Assembly (NCBI GenBank): GCA_905339215.1
Contig: CAJPFN010000084.1
Coordinates: 1 to 42,516, forward strand
Reading direction: 5' to 3'
DNA length: 42,516 nucleotides
Source of the DNA: Rhizobiaceae bacterium
GTDB taxonomy: Bacteria > Pseudomonadota > Alphaproteobacteria > Rhizobiales > Rhizobiaceae
A model generated the notes under the pieces. It was not told the DNA's origin. It searched no databases and saw only the letters and a list, made by a program, of their open reading frames with translations. Every line of letters starts with the position of its first letter. Position 1 is the first letter of the stretch. Positions 1-7,635 of this stretch are shown in pieces. The position numbers and the translations under genes were made by a program.

Positions 1-74
1 GCATCGTCGTTCTCGATGCTGTCGGCAACAAAACCCTGCGGCACCAGCGCCGAGAGACGGAAAAAGTGACCCAT
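1..74 (-). CDS. N-terminus of a possible transposase (partial, cut by window edge)
   Basis: An ATG at 74 (minus strand) opens a frame of 24 complete codons that runs off the left edge. A GGAGG motif sits about nine bases upstream, which supports the start. The first residues, with the core LSALVPQGFVADSIENDD, resemble the start of ISL3-type transposases (a short Leu/Val-Pro-x-Gly-Phe/Leu segment before the zinc-binding region). Twenty-four residues are too few to be sure. Alternatively it is an accessory gene of the IS whose terminal repeats lie just upstream (75-186). Confidence 0.3.
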   Translation of the reverse strand, partial: MGHFFRLSALVPQGFVADSIENDD

Positions 75-186
75 CGCAATGACCCTCCGGTTGAACCATC
101 GCCAGCCGGCTCCTGAACTCCATCAAAATTGAGTCAGAGCCAAAATTGCACGCCGATCCAGGGTCAACTTTGCGCGCCGATTGACA
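1..186 (-). mobile_element. End of an IS with IS21-like terminal repeats, inserted in IS66 tnpC
   Basis: Read on the minus strand, the sequence from 186 starts with TGTCAATCGG and carries two imperfect direct repeats of a GATCGGCGnGCAAnnTTG-type unit (about 139-160 and 163-186). That layout matches the multiple terminal repeats of rhizobial IS21-family elements, including the TGT start. At 187 the sequence changes without a gap to an IS66 tnpC reading frame, so 186/187 is an insertion junction. The body of the element runs off the left edge. The gene at the edge does not look like IstA, so the family assignment is tentative. Confidence 0.45.
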
Positions 187-1039
187 TCCAGATTCGGCCG
201 GTGTCGGTCTTGCCCTTGGCCAGGATCGGCACCGTCGTGTCGTCGGCGTGCAGCCTCTCGGCCACCATGACGTGCCGGGCGGTCAACTCATGCAACGGCG
301 CAAGCGCCACGGTCGCCGCGCCAACCTGGTCGGCCAGCGTCGAGACAGAGAGGTCGATGCCCTCGCGGCCGTAGCGCTCGCTCTGGCGGTTGAGTGGTTG
401 ATGCTGACCGAACTTCTCGAACAGCAGCATCGCCAGCAGGTTCGGCCCCATAAAGCCGCGCGGCGTCACATGGAACGGCGCGGGCGGCTGCGTGATGGCT
501 TCACACTCGCGGTAGCTGAACTTCTCCCGCACCGTCTGGATCACCTTCCACTGGCGTGGGATCACCTCCAGCGTCTCGGTGACGTCCTCACCCAGCTTCG
601 ACAGCTTCATGGACCCGCAGCACGGGCATGACGTCGGGGCGGAGATGACGATCCGCTCACGCGGCAGATGCTCCGGGAAGGGGTTGCGGACCGGACGGCC
701 ACGCGCCCGTGCAGGCAGCGATGCCTGTCGCGACATCGCCTCCGCCGCCAGTTCGTCCTCGGTCGCCTTCGCTTCGAGCTCCTCGAGCTGAAGTTCCATC
801 TGGTCGATGAGGCGCATCGTGCGTTCGGAGCGCTGACCATAGAGCTCGCGCTTGAGCTTCTCGATCATCAGCTTCAGATGCGCGATCGTCACCTCGGTCG
901 ATGACGCTGCAGCCTTCGCCGCAAGAGCTTCGGCCTGCGCCTCGATCCGTGCCTGGCGCTCCGCCAGAATCATCGCATGCGCCACCGCCAGATCGGTGGG
1001 CAGTGACGGCGGCAGATGCGATTCAGCGGGCGCGTTCAC
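187..1039 (-). pseudogene. tnpC: IS66 transposase TnpC, truncated
   Basis: The readable protein of about 290 residues covers the N-terminal half of an IS66 TnpC (usually about 510-540). It shows the leucine-rich N-terminal helix region, the zinc-finger CPCCGSMKLSKLGEDVTE segment around residue 140, and the first catalytic acidic region (LHADDTTVPILAKG) near its end. The frame leaves IS66 sequence after GRIW at 188-190 and ends seven codons later inside the neighbouring IS terminus. The second and third acidic residues of the DDE triad are absent, so the protein cannot be an active transposase. The start ATG at 1039 follows tnpB at a typical short distance. Confidence 0.85.
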
Positions 1040-1084
1040 AAGGACAGGGAATCACATCCGCCCACAAAAACAAGGCGCAAATCT

Positions 1085-1432
1085 CTACCCGATCGCGGTC
1101 GGCCGCCAGGTCTCCACCGGATTGCGCCAGTCGATGCCGGAGAGCAGGTAACCCATCTGCGCAGGCGTGATCGCGACGACGCCATCGGCCGGAGACGGCC
1201 AAAGAAAGCGCCCCTTCTCCAGTCGTCGCACGTAGAGGCTGGCCGCTTGCCCATCGTGCCAGATCACCTTCAAGAGATCGCCGCGACGCCCGCGGAAGCA
1301 GAAGATGTGGCCGCCGAGCGGATCGCGCTTCAAGACCTCCTGCGCCACCAGCGCCAGCGAGGCGAACCCTTTGCGCATATCCGTGTGGCCGGTTGCCAGC
1401 CACACCTTCACGCCGACCGGGACGGGGATCAC
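1085..1432 (-). CDS. tnpB: IS66 Orf2 accessory protein TnpB
   Basis: A complete 115-residue protein with the IS66 Orf2 signature: [18 protein letters not shown] near the start, then the [20 protein letters not shown] core. Its start overlaps the end of tnpA by four bases (ATGA, 1429-1432), so the two are translationally coupled. TnpB is required for IS66 transposition, but its biochemical role is not settled. It appears intact, yet it is stranded because the downstream tnpC is broken. Confidence 0.9.
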   Translation of the reverse strand: MIPVPVGVKVWLATGHTDMRKGFASLALVAQEVLKRDPLGGHIFCFRGRRGDLLKVIWHDGQAASLYVRRLEKGRFLWPSPADGVVAITPAQMGYLLSGIDWRNPVETWRPTAIG

Positions 1433-1818
1433 CTGAGCGCCTCGAGGCCTCGCGCCAACCTGAGCAGCACATCGATATCGACGCCGCCTTCGGCGATGAC
1501 GCGCCGACCGGCAGACAACACGATCTTGACCCGCGGCGGGCGATCCAGCATCGATGCTGGACTGTGATCCCTGCTACCCTGATCCAGCACCGGTGTCGGA
1601 CTGTGCGGCACCGAATCCGGCGCAATCGACACCGGCAAAAACGCCGTGGGGCTTTGCCGTTCATCGAGCCGCTCGCGCCATCGGTAGATCTGCTGCGCCT
1701 GGATACTATGCCGCTTCGCCGTCGCGATCACATTCCCGCTCGACAGGGCCTCGGCCACGACCGTGCGCTTCTCCTCCGCGCTCCAGCGCCGGCGCCGGAC
1801 ATAGGTCCCATCATCCAT
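1429..1818 (-). CDS. tnpA: IS66 Orf1 accessory protein TnpA
   Basis: A 129-residue protein. Residues about 9-55 form the transposase-8/IS3-type helix-turn-helix ([20 protein letters not shown], then [14 protein letters not shown]), followed by a proline-rich linker and the C-terminal block ([20 protein letters not shown]) typical of IS66 Orf1. Probably the DNA-binding accessory subunit. First gene of the tnpA-tnpB-tnpC operon of this element and overlapping tnpB by four bases. The first ATG at 1818 is taken as the start. Confidence 0.88.
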   Translation of the reverse strand: MDDGTYVRRRRWSAEEKRTVVAEALSSGNVIATAKRHSIQAQQIYRWRERLDERQSPTAFLPVSIAPDSVPHSPTPVLDQGSRDHSPASMLDRPPRVKIVLSAGRRVIAEGGVDIDVLLRLARGLEALR

Positions 1819-1905
1819 GCAAAGCTCTCCAGCACCGCTGCCGGCACTGCTGCCGGACTACGAACGCGAAAAGCTGAACGCTGAAATGCTTCTCAACAAG
1901 GCGGC

Positions 1906-2082
1906 CTACGGCGCATGCTTACGGAAGTCGTCGAGAACGACCTGCATCTCCTCGGTGGTTTCGAACCATGTGCGCCGCCCCTCGACGCGGAAGTGTTCGT
2001 CGAGCAGCGTGCGGTGGAAGCGCTCGACGATGCCGTTGGACTGCGGGCGCTTCACCCGGGTGGTTCGGTGCTTGATCGTATC
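1906..2082 (-). pseudogene. IS481-family transposase, C-terminal fragment
   Basis: Minus-strand translation from 2082 to a TAG at 1906-1908 gives about 58 residues that match the C-terminal part of an IS481-type integrase-core transposase: KHRTTRVKRPQSNGIVERFH, then RTLLDEHFRVEGRRTWFETT. The segment includes the catalytic glutamate region (NGIVERFH) of the DDE domain. There is no start, the first two catalytic aspartates are missing, and the tail after VVLDDFRKHAP stops early. It is wedged between two IS66 elements. The IS66 element on its right begins at or within a few bases of 2078, so that element probably landed in this gene. Confidence 0.75.
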
Positions 2083-2090
2083 CGCTGTTC

Positions 2091-3620
2091 TCAGGCCACT
2101 GCCTTGAGGGGCGCGGGGGCATAGGCCCGAGGTATCAGTTCATCGAGTTGGCTTTGCGGGTGGCCGGCGACGATGCGGGTGATGACGTCGGCGAGGTAAG
2201 CGTAGGGGTCGACGCCATTGAGTTTGCAGGTCTCGATGAGCGAGGCGATCGTAGCCCAGTGTTCGCCACCGCCGTCGGAGCCGGCGAAGAGCGCATTCTT
2301 CCGATTGAGGGCGATCGGCCTGATCGCACGTTCGACGACGTTGGAGTCGATCTCGACGCGGCCGTCGTCAAGGAAGCGGGCGAGTCCGGCCCAGCGCGAG
2401 AGCGGGTAACGGATCGCCTCCGCGAGCTTGCTCTTCTGACTGACCAGCGCGAGCTTCACGCGCAGCCATGGCTGTAGGGCATCGATGACGGGACGGCTTC
2501 TCTCCTCGCGCGCGGTTCGCCGCTCTTCGGGCGAACGTCCCCGTATCTCGCTCTCGATCTTGTAGAGCTCGGCGATGCGCCGGAGCGCCTCCGTGGCAAT
2601 CGGCGCGGGTCCGGACTGCGCCAGTTCGTAGAACTTGCGACGGACATGGCTCCAGCAGAACGCCAGGTTCACGGCGTTGCGCTCGGCCAAGGCCCGGTAA
2701 CCGGCGTAGCCATCGACCTGCAGGATCCCGACGAAGCCCTGAAGGTGCCGCAGTGGCTGCTCGGCCTTTCGATCCGGCGCATAGAGATAGGCGACGCCGG
2801 GCGGCTCGATGCCGCCCCAAGGGCGATCGTCGCGCGCATAGGCGAACAGCTGGCCAGTCTTCGTGCGGCCGCGCCCGGGATCGAGCACCGGTGCGGTCGT
2901 CTCGTCGGCGAAGAGCTTGTCGGACGCCTTCAGCCGCTCGAACAGCCGCTCGTGGATCGGCCGGAGCAGGAAGGCTGCCTTGCCGACCCAGTCGGCGAGC
3001 GTCGAGCGGTCGAGGTTGACGCCCTGGCGCGCGTAGATTTGAGCCTGGCGGTAGAGGGGAAGATGGTCGGCGTATTTGCTGACCAGAACATGCGCCACCG
3101 TCGCTTCGGTAGGGATGCCACCCTCGACGAGGCGCGAGGGAGTCGGCGCCTGCACCACGACCTCTTCGCAGCTCCGGCAGGCGTATTTCGGCCGGCGCGT
3201 GACGATGACGCGGAACTGGGCCGGCACGATGTCGAGACGCTCGGAACGATCCTCGCCCATGACGTGCAGCATTCCCTTGCAGCACGGGCAGATCTTGTCA
3301 GGGATGTCGATGACCTGCTCGATGCGCGGCAGATGGGCGGGTAATGAACCGCGGTTGGCGCGGCGCTTCCTGGTCCGATCCTCCCGCTTCGCAGGATCAC
3401 CGGCTTCCTCCGCGGCGAGGCCTTCGGCCTCGACCTGCTCGACCTCTTCCAGGCCCAGCAGCAACTGGTCGATGGGCAGGCTCTCTGCCCTGCGGCCGAA
3501 GCGGTGACGCTGCAGTTCCTTGATGATCTGGCGCAGCCGCTCGTTCTCGGCGCGCTCAGCCGCGAGCATCGCCTGAAGCGCGATTGGATCGTTGCTCGGA
3601 GGGTCGGCCGGGTCGCTCAC
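2091..3620 (-). CDS. tnpC: IS66 transposase TnpC
   Basis: A 509-residue protein, the full length for the family. In order: an N-terminal leucine-zipper-like helix (residues about 10-60), the linker around LPAHLPRIEQ, the zinc finger KICPCCKGMLHVMGEDRSER, then the DDE core. Acidic residues sit in the expected places: LFADETTAPVLDPG, ILQVDGYAGYRAL and VEIDSNVVERAIRP. The C-terminal IS66 domain (RKNALFAGSDGGGEHWA to YLADVITRI) is intact. Catalyses cut-and-paste transposition with TnpA and TnpB. It lies 58 bases downstream of tnpB. No damage is visible, so the element may still be active. Confidence 0.95.
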   Translation of the reverse strand: MSDPADPPSNDPIALQAMLAAERAENERLRQIIKELQRHRFGRRAESLPIDQLLLGLEEVEQVEAEGLAAEEAGDPAKREDRTRKRRANRGSLPAHLPRIEQVIDIPDKICPCCKGMLHVMGEDRSERLDIVPAQFRVIVTRRPKYACRSCEEVVVQAPTPSRLVEGGIPTEATVAHVLVSKYADHLPLYRQAQIYARQGVNLDRSTLADWVGKAAFLLRPIHERLFERLKASDKLFADETTAPVLDPGRGRTKTGQLFAYARDDRPWGGIEPPGVAYLYAPDRKAEQPLRHLQGFVGILQVDGYAGYRALAERNAVNLAFCWSHVRRKFYELAQSGPAPIATEALRRIAELYKIESEIRGRSPEERRTAREERSRPVIDALQPWLRVKLALVSQKSKLAEAIRYPLSRWAGLARFLDDGRVEIDSNVVERAIRPIALNRKNALFAGSDGGGEHWATIASLIETCKLNGVDPYAYLADVITRIVAGHPQSQLDELIPRAYAPAPLKAVA

Positions 3621-3678
3621 GAAGCCGATTCAATCATGCATTCCAATGCTTTGCCAGCGTCTTCGGCCGCCCATGGAA

Positions 3679-4035
3679 TCAACTTGCCGCGACCGGCGCG
3701 CGCGTCTCGCGGGTATCATGCACGCGCCGCCAGTCCAACCCTTCCAGGAGCGCCTGCAACTGCGCTGCCGTCAGCCTGACCACGCCATCGGTGATGGCAG
3801 GCCAGCAGAACTTTTCGTCCTCCAGACGCTTCGCCAGCAAGCACACGCCGGTGCCGTCGAAGTAGACAAGTTTGATCCGGTCGGCGCGCTTGGCCCTGAA
3901 GACGTAGATCGCGCCACAGAACGGATCAGCGCCCATCGTCTCGCGCACCAGCGCGGCCAAGCCTTCGGCCCCCTTGCGAAAGTCGACCGGCTTCGTCGCC
4001 ACCATGACGCGCATGGCGCCGGACGGGCCGATCAC
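3679..4035 (-). CDS. tnpB: IS66 Orf2 accessory protein TnpB
   Basis: A 118-residue protein with the Orf2 hallmarks RVMVATKPVDFRKGAEGLAA and GAIYVFRAKRADRIKLVYFD. Coupled to tnpA by a four-base ATGA overlap at 4032-4035. Only moderately similar by eye to the TnpB at 1085-1432, which supports two separate IS66 lineages. Role as for other TnpB proteins: needed for transposition, mechanism unknown. Confidence 0.92.
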   Translation of the reverse strand: MIGPSGAMRVMVATKPVDFRKGAEGLAALVRETMGADPFCGAIYVFRAKRADRIKLVYFDGTGVCLLAKRLEDEKFCWPAITDGVVRLTAAQLQALLEGLDWRRVHDTRETRAPVAAS

Positions 4036-4493
4036 GACGGCGCCTTCAATGCACGGATCACTGCCGTGATCGTGGCCGGCGACGCGCCGTCGCCGATCCT
4101 CACCGTGACGCCCGACGCCTCCAGTTCGATCACGGCAGTACGTCGTCGTGCCGCCCGTCGCTTTGTTCGCGGCTTTGGGTCCTTCGTCTCCACCGGCTCA
4201 GGCGCGACCACGACCGCCGGCACGAAGGTGGGTGGCGCCTCAGTCTCCAATTGCTTACGTGCCGCGCGTCGCCAGGTGAACAATTGCTGCGGCGTCAGCC
4301 CGTGCCGGCGCGCCACCGCCGACACCACCGCTCCCGGCGCCAGCGTCTCCTCCAGGATTCGCCCTCGGTCGTCGGCCGACCAGCGCCGGCGGCCCATCGC
4401 CCCGTTGATGACTTCGAAACGCCGGATCTCGCCCTCCGGCTCAAGCCTATGGTCAAGTCCAGACACAAAACGATCCTCCAAACGGACCGCCAC
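4032..4493 (-). CDS. tnpA: IS66 Orf1 accessory protein TnpA
   Basis: A 153-residue protein as read from the ATG at 4493. The recognisable domain starts at residue about 33 (MGRRRWSADDRGRILEETLA) and continues with the helix-turn-helix segment AVARRHGLTPQQLFTWRRAA, then a proline/arginine-rich linker and the conserved tail VTVRIGDGASPATITAVIRA. Translation could also start at the internal ATG of MGRRRW, which would give about 121 residues, closer to the family average. The IS terminus at 4543 is only 50 bases upstream, so the promoter must be within or just beyond the end. Confidence 0.88.
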   Translation of the reverse strand: MAVRLEDRFVSGLDHRLEPEGEIRRFEVINGAMGRRRWSADDRGRILEETLAPGAVVSAVARRHGLTPQQLFTWRRAARKQLETEAPPTFVPAVVVAPEPVETKDPKPRTKRRAARRRTAVIELEASGVTVRIGDGASPATITAVIRALKAPS

Positions 4494-4676
4494 CGTGCCT
4501 CGTCAGGGCCGCGCAAAGAAGGTGCGGTCGGAGCCCCGCTTACGTTGGAACGGGTGGGTCGAAGTGGTGTTCGCGGTTCTGTTGGACCGCATGCCAGGGA
4601 GCGACCTCATCCGCGCAGCGTCCCGGCAGGACGCATCTCGGGAACTGGGCTTGGATCGGGAAGTGAAAGCTCCTTC

Positions 4677-5708
4677 TCAGCCGGCAGCAGCGTAGCGGAA
4701 TGGCTCGTTCGTCTTCCACATGGCGTGGAGGATGACGGCTAGCTTGCGCGCCACCGCGACCTTCGCTTTCTTGAAGCCGGCGCCCTTGGCGATCCGCAGG
4801 CCCCAGGCCTTCAGGGAGGAGAAGCCAACCTGTCGCGTCAGGATGACGTTGGCTGCCTCGTAGAGGTGGGTTCGCGTCAGCTTGTCGCCGCGCTTCGAGA
4901 CGCGGCCGTTTCGACTGACCTCTCCGGATTCATAGCGTCTGGGCGTGAGGCCGAGATAGGCACCGGCGCTGGAGGATCGGCGGAAGCGGGAAGCATCGTC
5001 ATAGGTCGACGCGACCGACAGCGCGATCACGGCGCCGACGCCAGGAGCGGTCATGAACAGCCGGGCCATGGAGTTCTGCTTTGCGGCAGCGCGAACCCGC
5101 GCATCCAGAACCTTGATCCGCTCGATGATGTAGTGACGGGCCTCCATCATCGCCTCCACGATTGCCTTGATCTCGGGCGCGGCCGCCAGTTCGCCCGAGA
5201 CGATCTCCTCGGCGCGGCGGGCAAAGCCCCCCACCTTCTTCCCGAACATGACGCCGAAGGTCTTCAACAGCCCGCGGATCTCGTTCTCGATCCTGCCGCG
5301 AATGCCGACCAGGAGGTCTCGTGCCGACAGTAGCGCCCGCACGACGTAGGCGTCGTGGCTCTTGATGCGAACTTCCTTGAACCACCCCGTTCGCACTATC
5401 TGGGCAAGGCCGGCCGCATCGTGGCGGTCCGTCTTGTTCGGCATCATGGAGAGGGCCGCGCTGGCGTGGCGCGCATCGAGACACATGATCGGCAGTCCGC
5501 GCCTGGTCAGCTCATTCCAGAGCCAGACCGCCAGCGGGCCAGTCTCCATGCCGACCCTCTCGATCTCTCCGGCCTTCCCAGCCAGCCACTCCGCGATGGC
5601 ATCGGGGTCGGTCGGAACCTTTCCCTCGACGACCTTGCGACCGTCTTCTTCGACTACGCAGATGGCGGTCTGTTCCATCGAGACATCCAAAGCTGCATAC
5701 TTCCTCAT
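4677..5708 (-). CDS. IS110-family transposase (bridge-RNA-guided recombinase type)
   Basis: A 343-residue protein from the ATG at 5708. An in-frame extension to 5795 exists, but MRKYAALDVSMEQTA is the standard start of the RuvC-like domain. That N-terminal DEDD domain shows the first Asp in AALDVS, Glu in VGMETGPLAVWLWNEL, and the Asp pair in PNKTDRHDAAGLAQIV. A helical linker follows (residues about 125-210). The C-terminal Tnp domain has TAPGVGAVIALSVAS, then SSSAGAYLGLTPRRYESGE and SRNGRVSKRGDKL, where the catalytic serine region lies. Length is normal and no break is seen, so it should be functional. Known: this family uses a non-coding RNA from its own flank to choose donor and target DNA. 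Confidence 0.92.
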   Translation of the reverse strand: MRKYAALDVSMEQTAICVVEEDGRKVVEGKVPTDPDAIAEWLAGKAGEIERVGMETGPLAVWLWNELTRRGLPIMCLDARHASAALSMMPNKTDRHDAAGLAQIVRTGWFKEVRIKSHDAYVVRALLSARDLLVGIRGRIENEIRGLLKTFGVMFGKKVGGFARRAEEIVSGELAAAPEIKAIVEAMMEARHYIIERIKVLDARVRAAAKQNSMARLFMTAPGVGAVIALSVASTYDDASRFRRSSSAGAYLGLTPRRYESGEVSRNGRVSKRGDKLTRTHLYEAANVILTRQVGFSSLKAWGLRIAKGAGFKKAKVAVARKLAVILHAMWKTNEPFRYAAAG

Positions 5709-5772
5709 GGCAGTTCTCCTCCGCGCTGCGGCGCTGACCGATTCATCGACATGGTCAGGTTGGGGAACTGCC
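5709..5772 (-). ncRNA. Nested stem-loops upstream of the IS110 recombinase; candidate part of a bridge RNA
   Basis: Directly upstream of the recombinase start there are two nested perfect inverted repeats: an outer 8-bp arm pair GGCAGTTC (5709-5716) / GAACTGCC (5765-5772), and an inner 6-bp pair CTGACC (5734-5739) / GGTCAG (5753-5758) closing a 13-base loop. A structured, non-coding segment between the element edge and the start codon is where IS110-group elements encode their bridge RNA; IS1111-group members carry it downstream instead. The structure is seen. Its identity as a bridge RNA is an inference, and the RNA would extend beyond this hairpin. Confidence 0.4.
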
Positions 5773-5895
5773 GCCCGGAACGCGAGTGGCACCACCCGCG
5801 ATTACGCTAAGTGGTGTAGCTGGGTAGCGCGGTGGTCATCGGCGCTTTCCGGTAGGGTCTGGTTGTCGAAGCCAACCTTTCTGGAGAGACCACCG

Positions 5896-5928
5896 ATGAC
5901 CGACGACAGGATGAACCTGCGCGCGCTC
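5896..5928 (+). pseudogene. IS256-family transposase, first 11 codons only
   Basis: The plus-strand ATG at 5896 opens with MTDDRMNLRAL, the standard start of a rhizobial IS256-family transposase (which continues VEKSADADLLREMIGF in intact copies I know). Here the match ends after Leu-11 and the frame reads unrelated residues to a stop at about 5967. A GGAGAG motif lies seven bases upstream, and the leader from about 5810 probably also belongs to the IS. The remaining 97 percent of the gene is missing from this side. A C-terminal IS256 fragment occurs on the opposite strand at 13026-13418. Confidence 0.65.
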
Positions 5929-6092
5929 TTCTCACCGCCGTTGATGTGCTCCTTTGAGCCGAGGTAAGGCTTCACACTGGCGTCCATCCGCCGGAGAATC
6001 CGGCGTTCGCTTGCAGCCGGCCGGCCCGATCCGATGTTGGCGAAGCCTATGAAAGGCTGGCTGTGTTGCACGCCCGAACCGCAACTGCAATG
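5929..6092. other. Unassigned junction sequence between IS256 remnant and tctA
   Basis: About 160 bases with no convincing gene. A minus-strand frame (5802-6071, 89 codons) spans it but crosses the IS256 leader and so is unlikely to be a native gene. Its middle portion (RRILRRMDASVKPYLGSKEH) could be a fragment of another transposase, but I do not recognise it. The end of tctA at 6093 follows directly, and no terminator hairpin with a T-run is visible for the tct operon. Confidence 0.4.
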
Positions 6093-7634
6093 TCAGTCGC
6101 CACTGGACGGCTGGATGGCCTCCTGGCGTGCAAGCCGCGCCTTCTGAGCTCGCAACACGCGACCGAACACGAGCGGGGCCACGAAGCCGAGGATCGCCAG
6201 TGCCCAGATCGTGACGGCGATCGGCGAACCCCACAGGATGGAGACGTCCCCGTCCGAGATGGTGAGCGCCCGCCTCAGGTTCTTCTCCATCTCGTTGCCG
6301 AGCAGGATGCCGAGAATGACCGGCACGAGCGGCACGTCCATCTTGCGCAGCAGATAGCCCATCACACCGAAGCCGATCATCACCAACAGGTCGAAGGTTG
6401 AGCCGGAGACACCGTAAATGCCGACGAAGGAAATCATGGCCACTGCGGGCATCAGGTACTTTGTCGGCACCTGCAGCACGCGCACGAATATCCCGACCAT
6501 CGGCACGTTGAGCAGGAGCAGCATGATATTGCCGATGAACAGAGCGGCGATGAGGCCCCAGACCACGTCGGGCCGTTGCGTGAAGAGCAGCGGGCCGGGC
6601 GTGATGTTGAGCGCCATCAGCATGGCGAGCAGCACGGCGGTGGTGCCGGACCCGGGAACGCCAAGCGCCAGCATCGGCACCAGCGCACCGCCCGCGGCCG
6701 CGTTGTTGCCCGCCTCGGGGGCGGCGACGCCGCGCGGGTCGCCCTTTCCGAACGTCCCGTCTTTGTCCTTGAGCCGCTTCTCGACGGTGTAGGCCACGAA
6801 CGAACCGAGCGACGCGCCCGCTCCCGGCAGGACGCCAGCGACAAAGCCGATCGCGGTGCCGCGGGCCATGGAGCCCGTCGTGCGGGCGAGCATGGATAGC
6901 GGCGCGGTGATGCGGCTAAGAACCGACTTGCCCGCGCCCGATTTGCCGTCGTGATGTTCGAGGAAAAGGAAGACTTCGGAGATGGCGAAGAGGCCAACGA
7001 TGGCGACCAGGAAATGGATACCGTCGTAGAGGTGGATTTCGCCAAAGGTGAGCCGCGGCACGCCGGTCTGGTGGTCGACGCCTATCATAGCGATCCCTAG
7101 ACCGAGCGCGGCCGCGAGCACCGCCTTGGCCTGGTTCTGCGCTGCGACCCCGGCCAGCGTGGCGAAGGCGAGCGTGAAGAGCGCGAAATATTCCGCCGGG
7201 CCAAAGAGCAGCGCGACCTTGACGAGTTGCGGAGCGAGGAACACGAGCCCCCACGTCGCGAAGAACGCGCCGATGAAGGAGGCGATGCCCGAGAGCGCGA
7301 GCGCTTCGCCGGCCTGCCCCTTCTTGGTCATCGGATAGCCGTCCAGCGTCGTCATCAGCGCCGGTTCATCGCCCGGTATGTTCAAAAGGATGGAGGAGAT
7401 GCGCCCGCCATACATGGCCCCGTAATAGACGGAAGTGAGCAGGATGAGGGCGGGCGTGGCCGGGAGGCCCAGAGTAAAGGCGAGTGGAATGAGGATGGCG
7501 ACGCCATTTGTAGGGCCGAGGCCAGGCAGCGCGCCGATCAGAGTGCCGAGGAAGCAGCCGATCAGGGCGAGCGCCAGGTTCTGCCAGGTGAGCGCGATGG
7601 CGAATCCGTCTGCGAGATTGGAGAAGATGTCCAC
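6093..7634 (-). CDS. tctA: Tripartite tricarboxylate transporter, large permease TctA (citrate-type)
   Basis: A 513-residue membrane protein of the TctA family with about twelve hydrophobic segments. Conserved blocks: GTLIGALPGLGPTNGVAILI near residue 35, a PGDEPALMTTLDGYPMTKKG segment around residue 100, and the second glycine-rich motif VLPGAGASLGSFVAYTVEKR in the middle. It forms the channel together with TctB and receives substrate from periplasmic TctC. Start chosen as the GTG at 7634, which gives VDIFSNLADGF and sits one base after the tctB stop; the in-frame upstream extension would run back into tctB. Third gene of tctCBA, co-directional and tightly packed. Intact, with strong similarity by eye to the second TctA (16585-18093). 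Confidence 0.93.
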   Translation of the reverse strand: MDIFSNLADGFAIALTWQNLALALIGCFLGTLIGALPGLGPTNGVAILIPLAFTLGLPATPALILLTSVYYGAMYGGRISSILLNIPGDEPALMTTLDGYPMTKKGQAGEALALSGIASFIGAFFATWGLVFLAPQLVKVALLFGPAEYFALFTLAFATLAGVAAQNQAKAVLAAALGLGIAMIGVDHQTGVPRLTFGEIHLYDGIHFLVAIVGLFAISEVFLFLEHHDGKSGAGKSVLSRITAPLSMLARTTGSMARGTAIGFVAGVLPGAGASLGSFVAYTVEKRLKDKDGTFGKGDPRGVAAPEAGNNAAAGGALVPMLALGVPGSGTTAVLLAMLMALNITPGPLLFTQRPDVVWGLIAALFIGNIMLLLLNVPMVGIFVRVLQVPTKYLMPAVAMISFVGIYGVSGSTFDLLVMIGFGVMGYLLRKMDVPLVPVILGILLGNEMEKNLRRALTISDGDVSILWGSPIAVTIWALAILGFVAPLVFGRVLRAQKARLARQEAIQPSSGD

Positions 7635-7635
7635 G

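Larger units (their letters stand above)
187..1885 (-). mobile_element. IS66-family element, 3' part lost
   Basis: Contains tnpA (1429-1818), tnpB (1085-1432) and the first half of tnpC (187-1039) in standard IS66 order on the minus strand. The tnpC-side end was removed or displaced by the insertion at 186/187. The tnpA-side end is placed near 1885, where the upstream leader meets an unrelated IS481 fragment; no clean GTAAGC-type terminal repeat is visible there, so this edge may be eroded too. It differs clearly in sequence from the second IS66 element at 2078-4543, so the two are independent acquisitions. Confidence 0.7.
2078..4543 (-). mobile_element. IS66-family element, complete tnpABC
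   Basis: Three intact genes in IS66 order on the minus strand. The tnpA-side terminus is clear: read on the minus strand it begins at 4543 with GTAAGCGGGGCTCC, a typical IS66 end. The tnpC-side terminus is placed at about 2078, where the plus strand reads GTATCCGC and IS481 sequence starts to its left; the match to the other end is poor beyond GTA. The flanking octamers (GCTTGATC left, GTTGGAAC right) are not identical, so no target duplication is visible and flanking sequence has probably been rearranged since insertion. Confidence 0.8.
4544..5790 (-). mobile_element. IS110-family element with structured non-coding flanks
   Basis: An intact IS110-type recombinase gene (4677-5708, minus strand) with about 130 non-coding bases downstream (4544-4676) and about 80-100 upstream before IS256 remnant sequence. 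IS110 elements lack conventional terminal inverted repeats, so the edges are inferred from the neighbours: the IS66 end at 4543 and the IS256 leader beginning around 5790-5815. Family members encode a bridge RNA in one non-coding flank. Here the upstream flank holds nested perfect inverted repeats (see 5709-5772). Confidence 0.65.
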
